A stretch of DNA of 64,000 nucleotides, from positions 1,240,001 through 1,304,000 of the forward strand of contig NZ_JAHPZX010000001.1 in the NCBI RefSeq assembly GCF_021325795.1, in the 5' to 3' direction. Shown here in pieces: positions 18,846 to 27,715 of the stretch; position 1 is the first letter of the stretch, and each line of letters begins with the position of its first letter. The notes below the pieces were generated by a model, which was not told the DNA's origin, made no database searches, and saw only the letters and a program-made list of their open reading frames with translations. The position numbers and the translations under genes are program-made. This DNA comes from Bordetella sp. LUAb4. GTDB taxonomy: Bacteria; Pseudomonadota; Gammaproteobacteria; Burkholderiales; Burkholderiaceae_B.

Positions 18846-19637
18846 ATGTCCGCGAATACCCCGGTTCCCGTCAAGCTCGACCAGTGCGGCCGCGCCTACT
18901 CCGAGTCGACAGACGACAATTACCATGGTCACGCCTGCTGGCCGCCGGGCCCGAAGATTCTCCCCGGCACCCAATATGTGAGCCGGCTCGAGGACCCTTC
19001 AATCATGGCGCTCGCCAACCGGGTAGACCTGGATAGCGAGCTGGACATGTCCCTGCAGACGGCCCAGGCCATTTGCAGCATGGATGCCAACAAGGCGCAT
19101 TGTGAGGACCTGAATATCTTTGTTCGCATGCGACCAGGATTGACCTTCGAGATCCCCACGAAGGAAGCCATCTGGAAAATGAAGGACTCCAAAAAGTGGA
19201 GTCACGCCCAATTCCAAGAGCACGTCGAGTGGCAACGGTATATGAGGCAGTCCAAGCCCGCCCCCACGGATGCGCCTCCTCAGCCGGTAGAAGAGAATCC
19301 GCAACCCGCGGCGACAACGGAGCCCACGGCGACAACGGAACCCGCAGCGATAACGGAACCCGCAGCGACAACGGAGCCCGCGCCGAACCCGGCGCCGGAT
19401 GACATCGAAGACACCTTACTTTCCCAGATCGGGATGTGCCATCCGTCCGAGGAGAGGAGCGAAATTCGGAACCCTTTCTTCGAGTGGTTGTGCTTTACGA
19501 GTCGCGTTTCCGCCAAGATCCGTAAATGGGTAAAAGGCGAAAAAACGGTCATCCCTGAAACCATCGCGACAAGCGCAAACACAGCCACGAACACAGCAGC
19601 AGCCACGAGCACACCAACCGCCGCGGCTGCGGGCTAG
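18846..19637 (+). CDS. Orphan protein with Pro/Thr/Glu/Ala repeats, function unknown
   Basis: 263 residues with a good AAGGAG RBS. Composition is less GC-rich than the neighbours. Residues 1 to about 135 look folded (Cys/Trp/His-containing, including SRLEDPSIMALANRVDLD and KDSKKWSHAQFQEHVEWQRY). Residues about 140-185 hold degenerate repeats on the theme TTEPAA. A short Cys-containing segment (CHPSEERSEIRNPFFEWLCF) follows, then an Ala/Thr-rich tail. There is no signal peptide or membrane segment. I do not recognise a family. The modular, low-complexity makeup and isolated position suggest an accessory, possibly exported or interaction protein, but that is inference. Confidence 0.65.
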   Translation: MSANTPVPVKLDQCGRAYSESTDDNYHGHACWPPGPKILPGTQYVSRLEDPSIMALANRVDLDSELDMSLQTAQAICSMDANKAHCEDLNIFVRMRPGLTFEIPTKEAIWKMKDSKKWSHAQFQEHVEWQRYMRQSKPAPTDAPPQPVEENPQPAATTEPTATTEPAAITEPAATTEPAPNPAPDDIEDTLLSQIGMCHPSEERSEIRNPFFEWLCFTSRVSAKIRKWVKGEKTVIPETIATSANTATNTAAATSTPTAAAAG

Positions 19638-19775
19638 GCCACGATTACGCGGATCATGCCGTCACGACAGCATGATCCTGCGTGATACCAGGGGCCGGCG
19701 GCGCATCCAAATCGTCTTGTGCCGGCGCCACCTTGGCGCTGCCTCAACGCTTAGCGCCCTTAACGCTTGAAGCCC

Positions 19776-20807
19776 TCAACGTATGGGCAGCGCGTACATC
19801 AGGCCACCCTTGTTCCACTGCGCATTGAGGCCGCGCTGGATCTTCAAGGGACTGCCCTGGCCGACATTACGCTCGAAGCTTTCGCCGTAATTGCCGACCT
19901 GCTTGATGATGTTGTAGGCCCACTTGTCATCCACACCCATATTCTTGCCCGCTCCCGGAATCACTCCCAGGATGCGCTGGATATTGGGGTTCTCGCTCTT
20001 GAGCTGCTGTTCGACGTTGGCCGACGTCACGCCATACTCCTCCGCCTCGATCATGGCCGACAGCGACCAGGACACGATGTTCAGCCAGTTGTCGTCGCCC
20101 TGGCGCACGAAGGGACCCAGCGGCTCCTTGGAGATGATTTCCGGCAGCACCACGTAATCGTCCGGCTTCTGCAGCTTGGAGATGCGGATCGATGCCAGGC
20201 CCGACGCATCCGTGCTGAACACGTCGCAGCGGCCGGCCACGAAAGCGTTGACCACTTCATTGAACTGGTCGATCACCACCGGTTTGTAGTCGACCTTGTT
20301 GGCCCGCGCCCAGTCGGCCAGGGTGTTCTCGTTCGAGGTGCCGGCCTGCAGGCAGATGGTGGCGCCGTTCAGTTCCTTGGCGCTCTTGACGTTGAGCGCC
20401 TTGGGCACCAGGAAGCCCTGGCCGTCATAGAAATTGATGCCGGCATGGACCAGGCCCAGGGCCGTGTCGCGCTGCTGCGTGACCGACGTGTTGCGCGCCA
20501 GCAGGTCGACTTCGCCGGATTGCAGGGCGGTGAAGCGCTGCTGCGAATTCAGCGGCACGACCTTGAACTTGCTGGCGTCGCCGAATACGGAGGCAGCCAC
20601 GGCGCGGCAGATGTCGACATCCAGACCTTTCCAGTTGCCTTGGGCGTCGGGCGCCGAGAAACCGGCGAAACCGGTGGTGGTGCCGCACAGCAGGGTGCCG
20701 CGATGGCGCACCACGTCCAGGGTCTTGCCTTGTTCCGGAGCAGCTTGTGCCGTGTGAGCAGCGCCGGCCAGGACGGCGGCGCCGATGACGGCCTTGACGA
20801 TACGCAT
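19776..20807 (-). CDS. AapJ/BztA-type periplasmic amino-acid-binding protein, orphan
   Basis: 343 residues from ATG 20807 with AAGGACTC upstream. A Sec signal peptide (MRIVKAVIGAAVLAGAAHTA, cleavage near AQA) is followed by an SBP_bac_3 domain: RGTLLCGTTTGFAGFSAPD, WKGLDVDICRAVAASVFGD, FTALQSGEVDLLARNTS. The length and these segments match the general L-amino-acid binding protein AapJ. Its usual permease and ATPase genes (aapQMP) are not alongside, so it works with a transporter encoded elsewhere, or the locus has been split. Confidence 0.9.
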   Translation of the reverse strand: MRIVKAVIGAAVLAGAAHTAQAAPEQGKTLDVVRHRGTLLCGTTTGFAGFSAPDAQGNWKGLDVDICRAVAASVFGDASKFKVVPLNSQQRFTALQSGEVDLLARNTSVTQQRDTALGLVHAGINFYDGQGFLVPKALNVKSAKELNGATICLQAGTSNENTLADWARANKVDYKPVVIDQFNEVVNAFVAGRCDVFSTDASGLASIRISKLQKPDDYVVLPEIISKEPLGPFVRQGDDNWLNIVSWSLSAMIEAEEYGVTSANVEQQLKSENPNIQRILGVIPGAGKNMGVDDKWAYNIIKQVGNYGESFERNVGQGSPLKIQRGLNAQWNKGGLMYALPIR

Positions 20808-20950
20808 GATGAGTCCTTTTATGCAGTTCGGGCGGAATTTCGGGGGGGTGCCACGAAACACCGGAGCATAAGCTTAGCGCGCCGGATGGCAATAGGATAA
20901 TGACCCGGGGCAATAAGCTCACGCCGGTCCGCCACCCCTTGCAAAGACCC

Positions 20951-22216
20951 TCAATCGTAGGAACGCGCGTCCTCGATGACCTTGCCGTCATTGGGCAGGC
21001 TGCCGGGCGCGCACAGCTCGACCTCGGCCCGCAGCTTGGTGACATCGCGGACCGACTCCGCCACGGCGCCCGCCAACGGCGCCGATGTCTCGGCAGCCTC
21101 GACCCGCAGGACCATGCGATCGGCCCCTGTCGCGCCGGTAATCACCAGGCGGCCCCGGCGCACCTGTGGATGGCGCCGCAGTATCTCCGCCACTTGCGAC
21201 GGATGCACGAACAGCCCCCGCACCTTGGTGGTCTGGTCCGCCCGCCCCATCCAGCCGCGCAGTCGTAGATTCGTGCGGCCGCAGGGCGATTGCCCCGGCA
21301 GCACCGCCGACAGGTCGCCGGTGCCGAAGCGCACCAGGGGATAGTCCGGATTCAGCGTGGTCACCACGACCTCGCCGACCTCGCCTTCTTCTACGGGATC
21401 ACCGGTGCCTGGCCGCACGATCTCCACGATGATGTCTTCGCCCACCACCAAGCCTTCGCGCGCCTCGGTTTCGAAGGCGATCAGCCCCAGGTCGGCACTA
21501 CCGTAAGCCTGATAGCCCTGCACCCCGCGTGCCGACAGCCAATCGCGCAGCGAAGGTGGAAAGGCCTCGCCGGAAACCAGCGCGCGCCGCAGGGTGTCCA
21601 GCTTGACCCCCAGCTCCTCGGCTTTTTCCAGGATGATCTTGAGAAAGCTGGGTGTGCCCGTATAGCCGCTCGGACCCAGGTCGCGGATGGCCATGACCTG
21701 CTGCTCGGTCTGCCCGGTGCCCCCGGGAAAGACCGTGCAGCCCACGGCATGGGCGGCGGTTTCCATCATGGAGCCGGCCGGCGTGAAATGATAGGAGAAG
21801 CAGTTATAGGTCAGATGGCCTTCGCGGAATCCGGCCGCGTAGAGCGCCCGGCCGAAACGCCAGTAGTCGCGCCGCGCGCTTTCCGGTTCATAGATGGGGC
21901 CGGGCGACGCGAACACCCGCAGGGCCTGGCCCCAGCCCAGCGCCGCGTAGCCGCCGAAGACCTTTTCCGCATCGACCGGACCGGGCGCCGCGCGGCTGCG
22001 TTGCTGGCCTTCAAGCAATTCATGTTTACGCAGCACGGGCAGCGCCGCCAACGCGGCGCGCGTGGTGACCGCGCCCGCGTCGATGCCGGCCAGTTGCCGC
22101 GCCAAGGCGGGCGCATGCGCTTGCGCGTGCGCGATCGCGGCCGGCAATGCGGCCAGCAGGGCCTGCTCGCGCTGCTCGGGCGCGCGAGTTTCCAGACCAT
22201 CGAAGAAATTGGACAT
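20951..22216 (-). CDS. PaaK-like (phenylacetate-CoA ligase family) adenylate-forming enzyme
   Basis: 421 residues from ATG 22216. It belongs to the PaaK/coenzyme F390 synthetase branch of AMP-forming ligases: YTGTPSFLKIILE, SGEAFPPSLRDWL, YQAYGSADLGLIAFE and, near the C-terminus, RGWMGRADQTTKVRGLFVHP. This branch activates aryl or other carboxylic acids to acyl-CoA. It is the last gene of the transporter operon that begins with another acyl-CoA ligase at 29692, so the imported compound is probably a carboxylic acid. The specific acid is not identifiable. Confidence 0.85.
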   Translation of the reverse strand: MSNFFDGLETRAPEQREQALLAALPAAIAHAQAHAPALARQLAGIDAGAVTTRAALAALPVLRKHELLEGQQRSRAAPGPVDAEKVFGGYAALGWGQALRVFASPGPIYEPESARRDYWRFGRALYAAGFREGHLTYNCFSYHFTPAGSMMETAAHAVGCTVFPGGTGQTEQQVMAIRDLGPSGYTGTPSFLKIILEKAEELGVKLDTLRRALVSGEAFPPSLRDWLSARGVQGYQAYGSADLGLIAFETEAREGLVVGEDIIVEIVRPGTGDPVEEGEVGEVVVTTLNPDYPLVRFGTGDLSAVLPGQSPCGRTNLRLRGWMGRADQTTKVRGLFVHPSQVAEILRRHPQVRRGRLVITGATGADRMVLRVEAAETSAPLAGAVAESVRDVTKLRAEVELCAPGSLPNDGKVIEDARSYD

Positions 22217-22342
22217 ATGCCCGGTCTCCATCAAAGGGCATCAGCGAAGGGCATGGTTGCCTGGATGCGATGCGTTGCCCGATCAGCGCACAAGATCGGC
22301 GCGACACGGCAGCACGATGAATGCGCGCATTGCATGAGCGTC

Positions 22343-23203
22343 TCAAGCCAGCCAGCGCTTGCGCCGGCGGTAGAACTTGGTGTCGCGGAAACTCTTGCGC
22401 GCGCCACTGGAAATGCCCAGATAGAACTCTTTCACGTCTTCATTGGCGGCCAGTTCGTCGGCCGCGCCATCCATCACCACCCGGCCGTTTTCCAGGATGT
22501 AGCCGTAGTCCGCAAAGCGCAGGGCGATATTGGTGTTCTGTTCGGCCAGCAGGAAGCTGGTGCCTTCGCGCTGGTTCAGATCGCGCACGATCTGGAAGAT
22601 CTCCTCGACGACCTGCGGCGCCAGGCCCATGGAGGGCTCGTCCAGCAGAATCATGTTGGGACTGGCCATCAGGGCGCGGCCGATGGCCGTCATCTGTTGC
22701 TCGCCGCCGGAGGTGTAGCCGGCCTGGCTGCCGCGACGCTGCTTCAGGCGGGGAAAATACTGGTACACGCGATCCAGCGCCGCGGCGGTATCGCCACGCC
22801 CCAGCCGGCGCGTATACGCGCCGGTCAGCAGGTTTTCCTCCACCGTGAGGTGCGCAAAACAATGCCGGCCTTCCATCACCTGCACCACGCCGCGCTGCAC
22901 CAGCTCGGCCGGCGACAGGCGCTCCACGCGTTCATCGCGATAGCGGATCTGCCCTTTGGTGACATCGCCGCGCTCGCCCTTGAGCAGGTTCGACACCGCG
23001 CGCAAGGTAGTCGTCTTGCCCGCGCCGTTGGCGCCCAGCAGCGCCACGATCTTGCCTTCCGGCACCTGCAGGGACACGCCCTTGAGCACCAGGATGACGT
23101 GGTTGTAGATGACTTCGATGCCGTTGACGTCCAGCAGCACCGGCGGCGCCGGTGCCGGCGCGTCAGCCGCGCTCACCCCCGCGACAGTTGGCGATGTGCT
23201 CAT
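22343..23203 (-). CDS. ABC transporter ATP-binding protein, LivF type
   Basis: 286 residues from ATG 23203. Walker A GANGAGKTT, signature SGGEQQM and Walker B MILLDEPSMGLAP are present. LivF-type subunits pair with a LivG-type ATPase to power branched-chain amino acid/amide importers. A Pro/Ala-rich leader of about 25 residues precedes the usual start of the family, and the C-terminus has a basic tail. It is encoded between the receptor gene and the PaaK-like ligase in one operon. Confidence 0.92.
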   Translation of the reverse strand: MSTSPTVAGVSAADAPAPAPPVLLDVNGIEVIYNHVILVLKGVSLQVPEGKIVALLGANGAGKTTTLRAVSNLLKGERGDVTKGQIRYRDERVERLSPAELVQRGVVQVMEGRHCFAHLTVEENLLTGAYTRRLGRGDTAAALDRVYQYFPRLKQRRGSQAGYTSGGEQQMTAIGRALMASPNMILLDEPSMGLAPQVVEEIFQIVRDLNQREGTSFLLAEQNTNIALRFADYGYILENGRVVMDGAADELAANEDVKEFYLGISSGARKSFRDTKFYRRRKRWLA

Positions 23204-23329
23204 TAAACCGCTCCTACGAAACAGACCAACGCAAGGCCCGGGAAAGCAACCTTCAACCAGGGGGATGGGGTCGGGCTCACTGGCCAAGGCCGGTGCTGCC
23301 CACCCCATCCGCAAGACGCCAGGAACCGC

Positions 23330-24679
23330 CTACCCCTCGCAATTCTTCGGGGTGACGTTCTTGTCCTTGGCATACTTGGCCGACTCGGACTTCACCAGCG
23401 GTCCCACCATATTGGGATCAGCCTGGTACCAGTCAGAGGCCACCTTGAACTGCTTGCCATCCCACTGCACGATGCGGGCCCAGTCGGCACCCAGGTGATT
23501 GGCGCAGGAGGTCTTGAACGGCCGCACGATGCCGCCAAAGCCCAGCTTATCGAGTTTCTCCTGTGTCAGGTCCAGGTTCTCGAAGCCCCAGCGCACCTGC
23601 TCCGGCGTCACCGACTTGCCTTTGCCATACTTCTCCTGCGCGGTGCGGATGGCCTCCACTTGCAGCATGGAAATGATCATGCCGCGCGTGTGTGCGATGG
23701 TGCCCAGCGTGGTGTTGTTGCGGTCACTGCCCTGGCCCTTGTCGTAGACGAACTTTTTCAAGTCCGCCATGACCTTGCCCTGCTCGCCGCTGTTGTGGAT
23801 GGTGATGGCGTTGTAGCCCTTGGCGACTTCACCCAGGTCCTTGACGTCGCCTTCGGAACCGGCCCACCAGATCGCGTACATCTTGTCGCGCGGGTAGCCG
23901 CTGGCCTGGGCCTCGCGGATGGCGGTGGGCGTCATGATGCCCGCGCTCCACAGCAGCACATACGCGGGCCGCGCCTGACGGATCTGCAACCAGGTCGATT
24001 TCTGCTCGACCCCCGGCGCGGTGACCGGATACAGCTGCAGTTCGAAGCCGTTGGCGGCGGCGCGTTTCTGCAGCAGCGGAATCGGCTCCTTGCCGTAGGG
24101 CGAGTCGTGATACACCAGGGCGATCTTCTTGCCCTTGAGCTTGTCCATGCCGCCTTCTTTCTTGGCGATGTCCTGGATCATCACGTCGGCGGCCGTCCAG
24201 TAGGTGCCCAGCAGGGGGAAATTCCACTGGAATACCGATCCGTCCGCGGCCTGCGACAGGCCGTAGCCCACGGTTTCCACCGGCACCTTGTCCAGCGGCG
24301 CCTTGTCGGTCACCGCGAAGGTGATGCCCGTGGATTGCGTGTCGAAGCCGGACGCGCCAGTCGGGCCGTGCGTCTTCAGGCGCTCGTAGCACTCCACGCC
24401 CTTGTCGGTGGCGTAGGCGGTTTCGCATTCCTCATAAGTGATCTTGACGCCGTTGATACCGCCGTCGCGCTCATTGACCAGCTTCAGATAATCCAGCTTG
24501 CCGTCGGCCCAGGGAATGCCCAGGGGCGCGAAGGAGCCGGTGCGGTAGACCAGCAGCGGCACGAACTGCTCGTCGGCCATGGCCGGCAGGCTGGCGGCAC
24601 CCAGCGCGCCGCCCAGGGCAAGCGCGGCAGCCGCACGCCGAAGACTTGAATGCTTCAGGTTCCAATGCATCATCTCCAC
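23330..24679 (-). CDS. Periplasmic substrate-binding protein, branched-chain amino acid type
   Basis: About 449 residues, longer than classical LivJ (about 370). It starts MEMMHW with a signal peptide ending LPAMADE; ATG codons at 24679, 24673 and 24670 are all possible. The body is a type I periplasmic binding fold (ITYEECETAYATDKGVECYERLK, ALVYHDSPYGKEPIPLLQKRA split by a normal loop). This extended form is found beside acyl-CoA ligases in related bacteria, pointing to a carboxylate ligand instead of leucine; that point is inference. Confidence 0.9.
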   Translation of the reverse strand: MEMMHWNLKHSSLRRAAAALALGGALGAASLPAMADEQFVPLLVYRTGSFAPLGIPWADGKLDYLKLVNERDGGINGVKITYEECETAYATDKGVECYERLKTHGPTGASGFDTQSTGITFAVTDKAPLDKVPVETVGYGLSQAADGSVFQWNFPLLGTYWTAADVMIQDIAKKEGGMDKLKGKKIALVYHDSPYGKEPIPLLQKRAAANGFELQLYPVTAPGVEQKSTWLQIRQARPAYVLLWSAGIMTPTAIREAQASGYPRDKMYAIWWAGSEGDVKDLGEVAKGYNAITIHNSGEQGKVMADLKKFVYDKGQGSDRNNTTLGTIAHTRGMIISMLQVEAIRTAQEKYGKGKSVTPEQVRWGFENLDLTQEKLDKLGFGGIVRPFKTSCANHLGADWARIVQWDGKQFKVASDWYQADPNMVGPLVKSESAKYAKDKNVTPKNCEG

Positions 24680-24749
24680 TACCTCCTCGGGGTGCTCTGT
24701 GGCACCGTGATAACCCGGTCTGGCGCCGGGTAAACGCTTGCCGCCTCAA

Positions 24750-25814
24750 TCAATATGGGAACGGCCACAATCGCAATTTTTCTTTGGCTATGCTCCACAG
24801 CCGCGCCAAGCCGTGCGGCTCGGCGATCAGGAAGGTGACGATGAGCGCGCCGAACACCATGTGTTCGATATGCGAGGCGGTGTCCACCGCCAGCGGCAGG
24901 CCCAGCATCCCTGGAATGTTCGACAGCAGCACGGGCACCAGCACGATGAAGGCGGCGCCGAAGAAGCTGCCCAGGATGGAGCCCAAGCCGCCGATGATCA
25001 CCATGAACAGCAGTTGGAAGGAGCGGGTCAGGTCGAAAGCCAGCGGCTCCCAGGACCCCAGGTGGATGAAGCCCCACAAGGCCCCCGCCACGCCGACGAT
25101 GAAGGAGCTGACAGCGAAGGCGGTGAGCTTGGCGTACATGGGCCGGATGCCGATCACCGAAGCCGCCACGTCCATGTCGCGGATGGCCATCCATTCGCGC
25201 CCGACCGCGCCACGCACCAGGTTCTTGACCAGCAGCGTGAAGACGCACACCAACGCCAGCACGAACAGGTATTTCTGCATGGCGTTCTGCACCGGCAGGC
25301 CGAACACCGTTAGCAAGGGTACCGACACATTGCCCGACGACGAATAGTTGGTGAAATACGGAATGCGCAGGAAGGCCCAGTCGACGAAGAATTGCGCGGC
25401 CAAGGTAGCCACCGCCAGGTACAGGCCGCGGATACGCAGGCTGGGAATACCGAATATCACGCCCACCACCGTGGCGCACAGCCCGCCCAGCACGATCTGC
25501 AGCAACAGCGGCATGGCGGGGATACGCACGCCGAAGTTCCAGGCGGCATACGCGCCCACCGCCATGAAAGCACCCGTGCCCAGCGAAATCTGGCCGCAAT
25601 AGCCCACCAGCACGTTCAGCCCCACGGCCGCGAGCGACAGGATGAGGAAGGGAATCAGGATGGCGCGCAGCAGATAGTCGCTGGCCAGCAGGGGCACGCC
25701 GATGAAGGCGAAGGCCAGCAGCAACAGCACGAAGATGCGATCCTGGCGGATCGGGAAGATCTGCTGGTCGGCCAGGTAAGTGGTCTTGAACTGGCCATTC
25801 TCTCGGTACAGCAT
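24750..25814 (-). CDS. ABC permease, LivM type
   Basis: 354 residues with about nine hydrophobic segments. The first 35 residues are hydrophilic. The LivM pattern GYCGQISLGTGAFMAVGAYA is present, as is the EAA-like cytoplasmic loop AIRDMDVAASVIGI that contacts the ATPases. It pairs with the LivH-type permease encoded upstream. Confidence 0.93.
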   Translation of the reverse strand: MLYRENGQFKTTYLADQQIFPIRQDRIFVLLLLAFAFIGVPLLASDYLLRAILIPFLILSLAAVGLNVLVGYCGQISLGTGAFMAVGAYAAWNFGVRIPAMPLLLQIVLGGLCATVVGVIFGIPSLRIRGLYLAVATLAAQFFVDWAFLRIPYFTNYSSSGNVSVPLLTVFGLPVQNAMQKYLFVLALVCVFTLLVKNLVRGAVGREWMAIRDMDVAASVIGIRPMYAKLTAFAVSSFIVGVAGALWGFIHLGSWEPLAFDLTRSFQLLFMVIIGGLGSILGSFFGAAFIVLVPVLLSNIPGMLGLPLAVDTASHIEHMVFGALIVTFLIAEPHGLARLWSIAKEKLRLWPFPY

Positions 25815-25874
25815 GCGATGTCTCCTGTGTCCTTGTCGGTCTTGCGGGCCGTCATGGCCTGGGCCGTTCGATCC

Positions 25875-26804
25875 CTAGACGCGATCGATGATTTTTTCGC
25901 CGAACAGGCCTTGCGGCCGGAACAACAGGAAGACCAACGCCAGCACATACGCGAACCAGATTTCGATGCCGCCGCCGACCAGCGAACCCAGATAGACCTC
26001 GGACAGTTTCTCGCCCACGCCGATGATGAGCCCCCCAAGGATGGCGCCGGGCACCGACGTCAAGCCGCCCAGGATGACCACCGGCAAGGCGCGCAAGGCG
26101 GCCGTGGACAGCGTGAACTGCACGCCGAACTTGGAGCCCCAGATCACGCCCGCCACCAACGCCACCAGGCCCGCCACGCTCCACACCACCACCCAGATGC
26201 GGTTCAGCGGAATGCCGATGGATTGCGCGGCCTGGTGGTCGTCGGCCACCGCGCGCAGGGCGCGGCCGGTGGACGTGTACTGGAAGAACAGCGCCAGGGC
26301 GGCCACCAGCAGCGCCGCCACCACCGCCGCGGTGAGATCCTCGAGATTGATCAACAGCCCTCCCTCGAAGACCGAGTCGAGAATGATGGCCGGATCCTTG
26401 GGCATGCCGACGTTGATCGAGTAGACGGAGCTCCCGAAGGAAATCTGGCCCAGGCCGTCGAGGAAATAGCTGATACCCAGCGTGGCCATCAACAGCGTGG
26501 TGGCTTCCTGGTTGACCAGGTGGCGCAGCACGAATTTTTCCACCACCACCGCCAGCGCGAACATCACCGCCGCCGCGGCGATGAACGCCAGCACGTTGGC
26601 CAGCAAGGCATTGTTGAATCCCAGCCAGCGCGGAATCCATTCGGAAAAGCGCGCCATCGCCAAGGCGGCGACCAGCACCATGGCGCCCTGGGCGAAGTTG
26701 AACACGCCAGACGCCTTGAAGATCAGCACGAAGCCCAGGCCGATCAGGGCGTACAACATGCCGCTCATCAGGCCACCGAACAGCGTTTCGAGGAAGAATC
26801 CCAT
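25875..26804 (-). CDS. ABC permease, LivH type
   Basis: 309 residues from ATG 26804 (MGFFLETLFGGLMSGMLYAL), chosen because the first membrane helix begins there; the longer frame overlaps livG. It has FNFAQGAMVLVAALAMA and the loop GRALRAVADDHQAAQSIGI typical of LivH permeases. It starts 16 bp after the livG-type stop. Confidence 0.93.
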   Translation of the reverse strand: MGFFLETLFGGLMSGMLYALIGLGFVLIFKASGVFNFAQGAMVLVAALAMARFSEWIPRWLGFNNALLANVLAFIAAAAVMFALAVVVEKFVLRHLVNQEATTLLMATLGISYFLDGLGQISFGSSVYSINVGMPKDPAIILDSVFEGGLLINLEDLTAAVVAALLVAALALFFQYTSTGRALRAVADDHQAAQSIGIPLNRIWVVVWSVAGLVALVAGVIWGSKFGVQFTLSTAALRALPVVILGGLTSVPGAILGGLIIGVGEKLSEVYLGSLVGGGIEIWFAYVLALVFLLFRPQGLFGEKIIDRV

Positions 26805-26820
26805 GTCGTGCTCCCGGCGC

Positions 26821-27714
26821 TCAGTGCGCCACGCCCAGGTATGCGCGGATGACGTCGGCGTTGGCGCGCACCGCGTCGGGTTCGCCATCGCCGATCTTCT
26901 TGCCGTAGTCCAGCACCACCACCCGGTCCGAGATATCCATCACTACGCCCATATCGTGTTCGATCAGGACGATGGTCGTCCCGAACTCGTCGTTGACGTC
27001 GAGGATGTAGCGGCTCATGTCCTGCTTTTCCTCGATATTCATGCCCGCCATGGGCTCGTCCAGCAACAGCAGGCGCGGCTCCATGGCCAGCGCGCGGCCC
27101 AGGTCGACGCGTTTCTGCAGGCCGTAGGGCAAGCGCCCGACCGGCACTTTGCGGTAAGCCTGCAGCTCCAGGAAATCGATGATGTTCTCGACGAATTCGC
27201 GCTGGCGGCTTTCCTCGCGCGCCGCCGGGCCGATGCGCAGTGCCTGCGCCAGCAGGCCGCATTTCATGCGCAGGTTGCGGCCGGTCATGATGTTGTCCAG
27301 CACGCTCATGCCCTTGAACAGGGCCAGGTTCTGGAAGGTGCGCGCGATCCCCATCTCTGCCGCGCGGCGCGGCGACATGCGGGCGTAATGTTCGCCCGCG
27401 AAGACGATGGCGCCCTGCTGCGGGGTATACACGCCGTTGATGACGTTGAGCATGGAGCTCTTGCCGGCGCCATTGGGGCCGATGATGGCGCGGATCTCGT
27501 GCTCGCGCACATTGAAGGAAATATCCGTCAGCGCCTTGACCCCGCCGAAGGCGAGCGAAATATTCTGCATGTCCAGAATGACCTCGCCGCTGCGCCGCGT
27601 GCGGGCGGTAGGGGCAGGCGCGACCTCATCGAGGGGCGCGGTGGAGGCGGCCGCGGTGGAAGTGGCTGCGGGAGCGGCGCCGGGCACGGCGGCCATCAAG
27701 GCGGCTGTTGTCAT
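26821..27714 (-). CDS. ABC transporter ATP-binding protein, LivG type
   Basis: 297 residues. Walker A GPNGAGKSSM, the LivG-type signature region LPYGLQKRVDLGRAL (LPYGxQ in place of LSGGQ, as usual in LivG), Walker B LLLLDEPMAGM. The first 40 residues are an Ala/Thr/Pro-rich leader not found in E. coli LivG. It begins one base after the stop of the acyl-CoA ligase, so the two are coupled. Confidence 0.93.
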   Translation of the reverse strand: MTTAALMAAVPGAAPAATSTAAASTAPLDEVAPAPTARTRRSGEVILDMQNISLAFGGVKALTDISFNVREHEIRAIIGPNGAGKSSMLNVINGVYTPQQGAIVFAGEHYARMSPRRAAEMGIARTFQNLALFKGMSVLDNIMTGRNLRMKCGLLAQALRIGPAAREESRQREFVENIIDFLELQAYRKVPVGRLPYGLQKRVDLGRALAMEPRLLLLDEPMAGMNIEEKQDMSRYILDVNDEFGTTIVLIEHDMGVVMDISDRVVVLDYGKKIGDGEPDAVRANADVIRAYLGVAH

Positions 27715-27715
27715 T

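Noticed and set aside
21290-23206. A 638-codon plus-strand frame opposite the PaaK-like and livF-type genes
   Set aside because: Antisense shadow without recognisable domains.
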